Below are positions 7,526-13,649 of a stretch of DNA of 19,064 bases, one piece after another. A program made the translations under genes and the position numbers. The notes below the pieces were generated by a model that worked only from the letters and a program-made list of their open reading frames with translations, was not told the DNA's origin and ran no database searches. Origin of the DNA: CAZDQL01 sp964507325. GTDB lineage: Bacteria > Planctomycetota > UBA1135 > GCA-002686595. Positions within the stretch are counted from its first letter, which is position 1; each line of letters begins with the position of its first letter. The DNA is taken from positions 1 to 19,064 of the forward strand of contig CAZDQL010000113.1 in assembly GCA_964507325.1 (NCBI GenBank), written 5' to 3'.

Positions 7526-8500
7526 ATGGAGACCAAGACCCTTCTGCAGGCGGTGAACGACGGCCTGCGTACCGCCATGGCCGATGACCCCTCGGTGTTC
7601 GTATTCGGCGAGGACGTGGGTCAGAAGGGCGGCGTGTTCCTGGCCACCGCCGGGCTGCAAGAGCAGTTCGGGGCCGAGCGCTGCTTCAACACCCCCCTCT
7701 CCGAGGACGGCATCGTCGGGGCGGCGATCGGGATGGCGATGAACGGCCTGCGGCCGGTGCCGGAGATCCAGTTCCAGGACTTCATCTTTCCCGCCTTCGA
7801 TCAGATCGTCAGCGAGGCCGCCAAGCTGCGCTACCGCTCCGGCGGGCAGTACAGCGCGCCGCTGGTGATCCGCGCCCCCTACGGCGGTGGGATCCGCGGC
7901 GGGGTCTACCACAGCCAGTCGGGGGAGGCCTACTTCTGCCACACCCCGGGGCTGAAGGTGGTCGTGCCGTCGACCCCCTACGACACCAAGGGGCTGCTCC
8001 TGGCCTCGATCGCCGATCCCGACCCGGTGCTCTTCCTCGAGCCCAAGGCCCTCTACCGCAGCGTCAAGGGGGAGGTCCCCGAGGGGAGCTACACCGTCGA
8101 CCTGTCGACCCTGCGCCACGCCCGCGAAGGGGACGACGTGGTGGTCTTCTGCTACGGTGCCATGGTGCCTCTCTGCCTGGCCGCGGCCGAGAAGGCGGCG
8201 CAGAAGGGGATCGAGTGCAATGTCGTCGACCTGCGCACACTCCTGCCCCTCGACGAGGAAGGGCTCGTCGAGGCGGCCAAGCGCGCCGGACGGGTGGTCG
8301 TCGTCCACGAGGCCCCCCGCTTCTGCGGCATGGGGGGCGAGATCAGCGCTATCATCGCCGAACGCGCGATCGAGTACATGGAGGCGCCCATCGTGCGCGT
8401 CACGGGCTTCGACACGCCCTTCCCGAGCTCCCTCGAGCACCACTACATGCCCGACGAACGGCGCGTTCTCGACGCCATCGAACACGTAGCCACCTACTGA
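7526..8500 (+). CDS. bkdA2: Branched-chain 2-oxoacid dehydrogenase E1 component, beta subunit
   Basis: Partner of the E1 alpha subunit; together they form the alpha2beta2 heterotetramer of the branched-chain complex. From ATG 7526 it has 324 residues, the normal length, beginning METKTLLQAVNDGLRTAM. Visible family features are FGEDVGQKGGVFLAT near the N-terminus, FNTPLSEDGIVGAAIGMA with the ThDP-activating glutamate at about E60, and the transketolase C-terminal segment VVDLRTLLPLD and VHEAPRFCGMGGEI. The frame is open upstream into E1 alpha, but earlier starts would add residues not found in the family and lack an SD. The gene begins 10 bases after the E1 alpha stop and ends 1 base before E2, so all three are surely one transcript. 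Confidence 0.94.
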   Translation: METKTLLQAVNDGLRTAMADDPSVFVFGEDVGQKGGVFLATAGLQEQFGAERCFNTPLSEDGIVGAAIGMAMNGLRPVPEIQFQDFIFPAFDQIVSEAAKLRYRSGGQYSAPLVIRAPYGGGIRGGVYHSQSGEAYFCHTPGLKVVVPSTPYDTKGLLLASIADPDPVLFLEPKALYRSVKGEVPEGSYTVDLSTLRHAREGDDVVVFCYGAMVPLCLAAAEKAAQKGIECNVVDLRTLLPLDEEGLVEAAKRAGRVVVVHEAPRFCGMGGEISAIIAERAIEYMEAPIVRVTGFDTPFPSSLEHHYMPDERRVLDAIEHVATY

Positions 8501-8501
8501 G

Positions 8502-9767
8502 ATGCCCTTCGAATTCAAGCTCCCCGACATCGGCGAGGGGATCGCCGAAGCCGAGATCGTCGGCTGGCGCGTGTCCGTCGGCGACTCGGTCGAGGAATAC
8601 CAGACCGTGGTCGAGGTGTTGACCGACAAGGCGGTGGTGGAGGTCCCCGCTCCGCGCCCCGGCACCGTGACCGAGCTGCGCGCCGCCGAGGGGGAAGTGG
8701 TGGCGGTGGGGAGCGTGATCTTCGTGCTCGACGGTGAGGAAGCCCCCGCGCAGGTTGCCACCGAGCCTGCCAGCGAGGTTCGGGAAGAGGCGCCCAGCGC
8801 AGCGCGCACCCACCAGCACGTGAACGCGACGGCCCCGGCGAAGAGCTCGAAGCCGCTCGCGGTCCCGAGCGCCCGCCGGCGGGCGCGGGATCTCGGCGTC
8901 GACCTGGCCCTGGTCACCGGCAGCGGGCGCAACGGCGTCATCCGCGCCGCGGACGTCGAGGCCTTCGCGCGCGATGCCGGGGAGGTGGCCACCGCCCCGG
9001 CGCCCTCCGCGGCGCCCGCCCCCGCGCCCGCCGACGCCATCAGCGTCTCCGAGGGCGAGGGCCAGACGCGGCGCCCCTTCCGGGGTGTGCGCCGTCGCAT
9101 CGCCGACGCGATGACGCGCTCCAAGTTCACCGCCACCCACTTCACCGTGGTCGAGGAGGTGGACGTCACCGAGCTGGTGGCCCTGCGGGCCAAGGCGCGG
9201 GAGCTCGGGGAGCGCCAGGGCGTGCGCGTCACCTACATGCCCTTCATCATGAAGGCGGTCGCCTCCGCGCTGATGCGCTACCCGGAGCTCAACAGCCAGC
9301 TGGACGAGGCGACCCAGGAGATCGTGACCTTCGACCACGTGAACCTGGGGATCGCGATGGACACCGACCAGGGTCTGATCGTGCCTGTGATCCGGGACGT
9401 GCAGACCAAGGGAGCCCTGCAGCTCGCCAGTGAGCTCGTGGAGCTCGCCGAGCGCACCCGCGAAGGTCGCGTGAGCGTCGAGGAGCTGCGCGGCGGAACC
9501 TTCAGCATCACCAACGCGGGCAGCATCGGCGGGATCCTGGCGACCCCGATCATCAACTTCCCCGAGGTCGCCATCCTCGGCGTGCACCGCATCGTGAAGC
9601 GCCCGGGAGTGGTCGAGGGCCCGGATGGGGACCGTATCGAGGTGCGCCATTACATGAACATTTCATGCAGCATCGACCACCGCCTGGTGGACGGAGCTAC
9701 GGGAGCGCGCTTCCTGGTGGCACTCAAGGAGCTCCTGGAGCACCCGGGCCTCTTGGTCTTGGGCTGA
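8502..9767 (+). CDS. bkdB: Branched-chain 2-oxoacid dehydrogenase E2 component (lipoamide acyltransferase)
   Basis: Core of the complex; carries the acyl group on lipoyl-lysine and transfers it to CoA. The 421 residues show the standard order: one lipoyl domain (about 2-78) with lipoylation lysine K43 in LTDKAVVEV, an Ala/Glu-rich linker, the peripheral subunit-binding domain (about 119-157, PSARRRARDLGVDL and GRNGVIRAADVEAF), an Ala/Pro linker (APAPSAAPAPAPADA), and the catalytic domain from about 190 with H393 and D397 in HRLVDG. One base separates it from E1 beta. No E3 (dihydrolipoamide dehydrogenase) follows, so E3 must be encoded elsewhere and shared with other complexes. A pyruvate or 2-oxoglutarate E2 is possible from this protein alone, but the E1 alpha partner argues for branched-chain. 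Confidence 0.94.
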   Translation: MPFEFKLPDIGEGIAEAEIVGWRVSVGDSVEEYQTVVEVLTDKAVVEVPAPRPGTVTELRAAEGEVVAVGSVIFVLDGEEAPAQVATEPASEVREEAPSAARTHQHVNATAPAKSSKPLAVPSARRRARDLGVDLALVTGSGRNGVIRAADVEAFARDAGEVATAPAPSAAPAPAPADAISVSEGEGQTRRPFRGVRRRIADAMTRSKFTATHFTVVEEVDVTELVALRAKARELGERQGVRVTYMPFIMKAVASALMRYPELNSQLDEATQEIVTFDHVNLGIAMDTDQGLIVPVIRDVQTKGALQLASELVELAERTREGRVSVEELRGGTFSITNAGSIGGILATPIINFPEVAILGVHRIVKRPGVVEGPDGDRIEVRHYMNISCSIDHRLVDGATGARFLVALKELLEHPGLLVLG

Positions 9768-9792
9768 GCCGGCGCACCCACCCATCTCCTGA

Positions 9793-9820
9793 TCCGGGGA
9801 TCGAAGTCCCGATTCCCGGA
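9793..9820 (+). terminator. Hairpin after the branched-chain operon
   Basis: TCCGGGGATC pairs with GATTCCCGGA over 10 base pairs (one G-T wobble) around an 8-base loop, 25 bases after the E2 stop. It is not followed by a T-tract, so it may be an mRNA 3'-end stabiliser, a Rho-assisted terminator, or part of a larger structured leader with the next hairpin. Confidence 0.45.
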
Positions 9821-9833
9821 GGCGTGTAGCGAC

Positions 9834-9894
9834 GGAATGTGCCTCACCACCCTGGTGAGGCGGCACGTTCCTTGTGACGCTTCCCGCAAGGAAC
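9834..9894 (+). promoter_or_regulatory. Overlapping hairpins covering the Shine-Dalgarno of the next gene
   Basis: Stem A pairs 9834-9849 (GGAATGTGCCTCACCA) with 9853-9871 (TGGTGAGGCGGCACGTTCC): 16 pairs including one T-G wobble, a CCC loop, and a 3-base bulge. Stem B pairs GTTCCTTG (9867-9874) perfectly with CAAGGAAC (9887-9894) around a 12-base loop, and the 3' arm contains the SD AAGGA (9888-9892) of the 9901 gene. The bases GTTCC at 9867-9871 belong to both stems, so the base of A and stem B exclude each other. This is the geometry of a translational switch or attenuator. The pairing is seen in the sequence; function is inference. Confidence 0.45.
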
Positions 9895-9900
9895 CCCACC

Positions 9901-12876
9901 ATGCGCTCGATCGCCCCGCTCCTCGTGCTCCTCGCCGCCGGTCTGGCGGTCGGGATCTGGCTCCTCGACTCCAACTCCAACCCCGGCTCGACGCCACCGG
10001 TCCCCGACGTCGCCGGAGGCGTCACTCCGACCCCCGGGGAGAGCGGGAGCTCCGAGCTGGTGGAGCTCGACGACGCGGGTCGGGAGGGGAGCCCGCCGCG
10101 CCGCGCGACCGCCTCCACCCCTGAAACCGACGACGACCCGGCGGCGTCCGTCGTCGCCGCGACGCTCCCGGTGAGTGGGCGCGTGGTCGACGCCCTGGGG
10201 CGGCCGGTGGCGGGCGCCGAGGTCAGCGCGGGACACGGCGGGGATCGCGACCCGTGGTTCTACCCGGGGAGGCAGGCTCCCCGGCCCCCGGTGACCACGC
10301 GCTCCGACGCGCGCGGGGAGTTCACCCTCGCCATCGAGAAGGGCCCGCCCACCTTCACCCTGACCGTTCACGCCCGCGGCTACGCCCCGCTGCGTCGCAC
10401 TGGGGAGCCCCTCCCCGACGGCGGGCGTTCCCTGGGGGACATCACCCTGGACCGCGGAGTGATCCTGGCCGGCCGCGTGGTCGACGCGGGAGGCGCTCCC
10501 GTCCGGGGGGCGGAGATCCTGCGCCCCTTCCCGCCGCCTGCCGATGGTTTCGTGATCGAGCTCCCGGGCTTGGATGGGGAGACGGTCGCGGTGAGCGACA
10601 GCGACGGGCGCTTCGAGGTCGCCAGCCAGGAGGTCGGGGAGTGGGAGCTGATCGCCACGCACGAGGCGTACCCAGCACAGGGGCTCGCGGGGCGTACCGA
10701 GCACCGAGGCGACCACGTGACCGACCTGCTGGTGGTGCTCGAGGACGGCCTCGAGATCCAAGGCAGGCTGCTAGGGGTGCCGGAGGAGGAGCAGGGGCTC
10801 CTGGAGGTGAGCGTCCGCGCGGCCGAGCTCGACTCACCGCTCGCCGATGAGCGGCGCATCGCCCCCGTCGGCGTCGACGGGGCCTTCGTGGTGCGCGGGT
10901 TGCGCGCCGAACGGGACTACCGGCTGCACGCGCGCCTGGCGCAGAGGGAGTGGCCGCGCAGCAACGGGCGCAGCACTCCCGTGACGGTGCCCGCGGGCTC
11001 GCGCGGGGTGGAGCTCGTCTGGAGCACGGGGACCACCGTCACCCTGCGGGTCGCCGACGCGCGCAGGGGCGAGCCGCTCGAGGAGTTTCAGGTCGAGTCG
11101 GGCCTGGGCTGGCTCACTCCCCTCCTCGACGAGCAGGGGCTCCCGCGCACCCACTTCCCCGAGGGGTTGGTGTGCCTCGACGGTCTCTGGCCGCGGGAAG
11201 GACGCGACGAGCTGCGCATCCGGATCGAAGCGGCCGGCTACGAGCCGCTCGAGCACCAGGTGACCCTCGACGACCGGCAGGAGTTGGACCTGGGGACGTT
11301 CGAGCTTCAGCCGATGCCGATGGTGCGCGTCACCGTGCGGGACCGCCTCAGCGGCGAACCGATCGAAGGCGCCGGCGTCACCCTGCGGGCGGCTCCGCAG
11401 TCGAATCCGGGTGGCGTGCGCAGGATCGGCGCTCGGCTCGGGGGCGGAGGTCCAGAGCCGGGGGACTTCGAGGACCTCGATTCCCCGGCCCAGTACGGCG
11501 AGACCGACGCCGCCGGCCTGTGCGTGCTCTCCAGCCTCCCCGGGGTGCGCGCGGTGATCACGGTGCGCGCACCCGGCTACGCACCCACCACGGGGGAGCC
11601 GGAGCTCCTGCCCCTGAGGGAAGACGTCGAACGTGATTTCGAGCTCTCGGCGGGCGGCACGGTGCTGGTGACCGTGGTGGACGGCACCGGGGCTCCGGCG
11701 TCCGGAGCGAAGATCGAGCACCAGCGGCCCATCTCCTCGGGAGAGATGCTCTGGCCCGGGGCCGGAAGCGAGCCCGCGGACTCCCAGGGGCGGGCGCGCT
11801 TCGCCGGCCTGGAACCGGGCCTGCACGCCTTCCGCGTCGAAGACCGCAATCCCCGCAGTGGCGGCTTCGTGCTGGCGGTGGCGGGGAGCTCCCCGGGAGG
11901 GACGCGCGGCGAGGAATGGCGGGAGGTGTTGATCGAGGGAGGCGAGGAACACCAGCTCCGTCTGGTGGCGCCTCCGCGGGGGTCACTGTCGGGGCGCGTG
12001 ACCGAGGATGGAGTCCCGCTGGCGAACGCACGCCTCACCCTCTACGAGGCCGATGATCCGGAAGCGCGCTTCGCCGCCATGCTCGGGGGCGCGCCCGCGA
12101 CCCACACCGACGGCTCGGGGCGCTACCTCTTCGAGGATCTGAAGCTCGGCCGCTACGCCGCGGAATTCACCCACGCCTCGCGCGCCATGGCCCACGAGGT
12201 GGAGTTCAAGCTCGAGGAGGGGGAGAACGAGCTCGACGTCGACCTTCCGGTCTGCATCATCGAGGGCAAGGTCACCGACGAGGACGGCGAGCCGGTGGAA
12301 GGTGCGACCGTCACCGTCGCGCGGCGCGAGATCGAGCAGACGCGCATCCGCATGGTGATGGTGGCCAACCTCGGGGACGGCGATGATGAGACCACCACCA
12401 TCAGCGCCGGGGACGAGCGTCCAGTGGTCACCACCGACGCGCGGGGCCGCTACTCGTTGCGCGGTGTGACGCCGGATGTCGAGCTCTTCGTCGAGGTGCG
12501 CGCCGAGGGCTACGGGCCCACGACCTCCGAGGGACAGGTCCTCCAGCCCGGGGAACGCCGCGACTCCGTGGACGTGCAGCTCATCCGCGGTGGGAGCATC
12601 GTGGTCGCCGTGACGACCGCCGGGGGAGAGCCGGCCGGGGGTCTCCTGGCGGTGGCCACCTACGAGGGAGAGAACGAGACCTCGGTGGAGCCCGTGGCGC
12701 GCCCGGTGACCGCTGGGGAGGCCCGCTTCGACGATCTCATGGCCGGGCCTTGGCGGGTGAGGCTCAACCCGGGCCCGGGGGAGTCGTTCGACGAAGCGCC
12801 CCCCATGCCGGAACCCCAATCCGCACTGGTCGAGAGTGGTGAACAAGCCACTCTCTCCTTCACCCTGCTGGAGTGA
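9901..12876 (+). CDS. Membrane-anchored carboxypeptidase-regulatory-like repeat protein
   Basis: A 991-residue protein with one N-terminal hydrophobic segment (about 4-22, LLVLLAAGLAVGIWLL) acting as a signal anchor or uncleaved signal, then a Ser/Pro/Asp-rich spacer and a long exported part. The exported part is a series of beta-sandwich repeats of the carboxypeptidase regulatory-like type. Their openings are GRVVDALGRPVAGAEV (about 93), GRVVDAGGAPVRGAEI (about 190), VTVRDRLSGEPIEGAGV (about 477), VTVVDGTGAPASGAKI (about 588), GRVTEDGVPLANARLTL (about 694) and GKVTDEDGEPVEGATV (about 787), with weaker copies near 286 and 900. Repeats usually continue with D-x-x-G-R-[FY]. ATG 9901 has SD AAGGA with 8 bases of spacing; a GTG at 9874 is in frame but lies inside the hairpin region. 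Such proteins are typical of cell-surface proteins in Planctomycetota. No catalytic domain is visible; the role may be adhesion or envelope structure. Confidence 0.88.
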   Translation: MRSIAPLLVLLAAGLAVGIWLLDSNSNPGSTPPVPDVAGGVTPTPGESGSSELVELDDAGREGSPPRRATASTPETDDDPAASVVAATLPVSGRVVDALGRPVAGAEVSAGHGGDRDPWFYPGRQAPRPPVTTRSDARGEFTLAIEKGPPTFTLTVHARGYAPLRRTGEPLPDGGRSLGDITLDRGVILAGRVVDAGGAPVRGAEILRPFPPPADGFVIELPGLDGETVAVSDSDGRFEVASQEVGEWELIATHEAYPAQGLAGRTEHRGDHVTDLLVVLEDGLEIQGRLLGVPEEEQGLLEVSVRAAELDSPLADERRIAPVGVDGAFVVRGLRAERDYRLHARLAQREWPRSNGRSTPVTVPAGSRGVELVWSTGTTVTLRVADARRGEPLEEFQVESGLGWLTPLLDEQGLPRTHFPEGLVCLDGLWPREGRDELRIRIEAAGYEPLEHQVTLDDRQELDLGTFELQPMPMVRVTVRDRLSGEPIEGAGVTLRAAPQSNPGGVRRIGARLGGGGPEPGDFEDLDSPAQYGETDAAGLCVLSSLPGVRAVITVRAPGYAPTTGEPELLPLREDVERDFELSAGGTVLVTVVDGTGAPASGAKIEHQRPISSGEMLWPGAGSEPADSQGRARFAGLEPGLHAFRVEDRNPRSGGFVLAVAGSSPGGTRGEEWREVLIEGGEEHQLRLVAPPRGSLSGRVTEDGVPLANARLTLYEADDPEARFAAMLGGAPATHTDGSGRYLFEDLKLGRYAAEFTHASRAMAHEVEFKLEEGENELDVDLPVCIIEGKVTDEDGEPVEGATVTVARREIEQTRIRMVMVANLGDGDDETTTISAGDERPVVTTDARGRYSLRGVTPDVELFVEVRAEGYGPTTSEGQVLQPGERRDSVDVQLIRGGSIVVAVTTAGGEPAGGLLAVATYEGENETSVEPVARPVTAGEARFDDLMAGPWRVRLNPGPGESFDEAPPMPEPQSALVESGEQATLSFTLLE

Positions 12877-12887
12877 AGCAGGGCTCG

Positions 12888-12921
12888 GCGACCCCCGGCG
12901 CGGAAGGTGCCGGGGGGTCGC
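12888..12921. terminator. Bidirectional terminator hairpin
   Basis: GCGACCCCCGGC pairs with GCCGGGGGGTCGC: a 12-pair stem with one bulged G and a 9-base loop. It lies between the convergent 991-residue protein gene and the histone-like gene. No long T-tract follows on either strand. Confidence 0.6.
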
Positions 12922-12931
12922 TCTCTGTGGA

Positions 12932-13501
12932 TTAGCCCTTGGCCGGCGTCCGCTTCTTGCGCGCGGTCTTCTTCTTGGTGGCCTTGCGCTTGGTGGTCTT
13001 CCGTTTGGCCGTCTTGCGCTTGGCTCTCTTGCGCTTGGCGGCCTTCTTCTTGGGCCTCGCCCCGCCGCGCGCCGCGCCCGCGAAGTAGCGGGTTCCTCGC
13101 TTCTGGCCCGTGGTGCGCAGCTTCTTCTCGCCCACGAGCTTGACGATCGGAAGACGCATGTCCTTGGTCGTCAGCTTCAGGGCAGCGCCGATCTCGGCGA
13201 TGCTCTGGCCCTTGTTGGCCCGCACGTAGCGGAGGATGGCGTCGGCGGTGGCGTTGACGTCCTCCGAGGAGCGCCGCTTGCGCTTTCCGGCACGCTTCCT
13301 CCGGGTGGGCTTCTTGGCGGCCGGGACAGCGCGCTTGGCCTTGGGCTTGCGCCCCGGTTTCCTTCCGGGCTTTGCGGTTTCGCCACCCATCAAGGCCGCG
13401 ATGGCGGAGTCAACGGCGTTGCGCTGGATGATGGCCGTCAATTCCTCGACGAATGAGTCAATGCACGCGCGGAGTTCGGTCTCTGTGTTCTTCTTAGCCA
13501 T
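12932..13501 (-). CDS. Histone-H1-like winged-helix DNA-binding protein with basic repeat tail
   Basis: A 189-residue, very basic protein, probably a nucleoid or chromatin-like DNA-binding factor. Residues of about 5-40 form a helical N-terminal segment (LRACIDSFVEELTAIIQRNAV). Residues 45-76 are a basic linker with tandem AT-hook-like GRKP units (46-53). Residues of about 78-140 look like a winged helix (DAILRYVRANKGQSIAEIGAALKL, then KKLRTTGQKRGTRYF). The tail from 150 is lysine-rich, with six pentapeptides of the form x-[AT]-[KR]-[KR]-K at 154-183. ATG 13501 has SD-like AGGAAA at 13507-13512 on the minus strand. The architecture parallels eukaryotic H1 and basic-tailed regulators seen in Myxococcota and Planctomycetota. 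It is divergent from the kinase-like gene and shares a 148-base promoter region with it. DNA binding is inferred from composition and fold resemblance. Confidence 0.82.
   Translation of the reverse strand: MAKKNTETELRACIDSFVEELTAIIQRNAVDSAIAALMGGETAKPGRKPGRKPKAKRAVPAAKKPTRRKRAGKRKRRSSEDVNATADAILRYVRANKGQSIAEIGAALKLTTKDMRLPIVKLVGEKKLRTTGQKRGTRYFAGAARGGARPKKKAAKRKRAKRKTAKRKTTKRKATKKKTARKKRTPAKG
12953..13042 (-). repeat. Six 15-base tandem units encoding the lysine-rich tail
   Basis: Ninety bases encode six consecutive pentapeptides (AAKRK, RAKRK, TAKRK, TTKRK, ATKKK, TARKK). At DNA level the units are imperfect (variants of TTGCGCTTGG followed by a variable part, read on the plus strand). The region could change copy number by slippage. 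Confidence 0.75.
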
Positions 13502-13536
13502 GCGGCTTTCCTGAGGGAGTTTGGGGGGATGGAAGT

Positions 13537-13565
13537 GTCTTACTGAATCGGTGGGGGCCGTTCAA
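13537..13565 (-). promoter_or_regulatory. Candidate sigma70-like promoter of the histone-like gene
   Basis: On the minus strand TTGAAC (13565-13560) and TAAGAC (13542-13537) are separated by exactly 17 bases and placed about 36 bases upstream of ATG 13501. The -35 matches consensus in four positions and the -10 in only three, so this is weak. A 7-base inverted repeat (13554-13581) overlaps the -35. Confidence 0.25.
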
Positions 13566-13581
13566 GGACCGTTTCGGCCCC
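13554..13581. promoter_or_regulatory. Inverted repeat, candidate operator between histone-like and kinase-like genes
   Basis: GGGGCCG at 13554-13560 and CGGCCCC at 13575-13581 form a perfect 7-base inverted repeat with a 14-base centre. Inside, CCGTT recurs at 13558 and 13569, 11 bases apart (about one helical turn). It lies centrally in the 148-base divergent region and overlaps the candidate -35 of the histone-like gene, so it could serve either gene. Function is inferred. Confidence 0.35.
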
Positions 13582-13639
13582 AATCGACTTCCAGGATCAC
13601 CCGCTCGCATCCAGGACAACGGCCTGACCACGTGTATCC

Positions 13640-13645
13640 AGGAGG
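13640..13645 (+). promoter_or_regulatory. Shine-Dalgarno deciding the kinase-like start
   Basis: AGGAGG, a full consensus, lies 4 bases before ATG 13650. It rejects the longer in-frame start at 13521, which would extend the protein by 43 residues of low-quality sequence across the promoter region. Confidence 0.65.
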
Positions 13646-13649
13646 TTCT

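Noticed and set aside
6265..9650. Long minus-strand open frames over the branched-chain dehydrogenase operon
   Set aside because: Shadows of E1 alpha, E1 beta and E2, whose motifs are complete.
12836..13456. Plus-strand open frame rich in Leu-Gly-Gly-Leu repeats opposite the histone-like gene
   Set aside because: Its repetitiveness is the complement of the lysine-rich tail, and no RBS or family is visible.
13521..13649. Longer start for the kinase-like protein
   Set aside because: It crosses the shared promoter region, has no SD, and ATG 13650 has a full AGGAGG.
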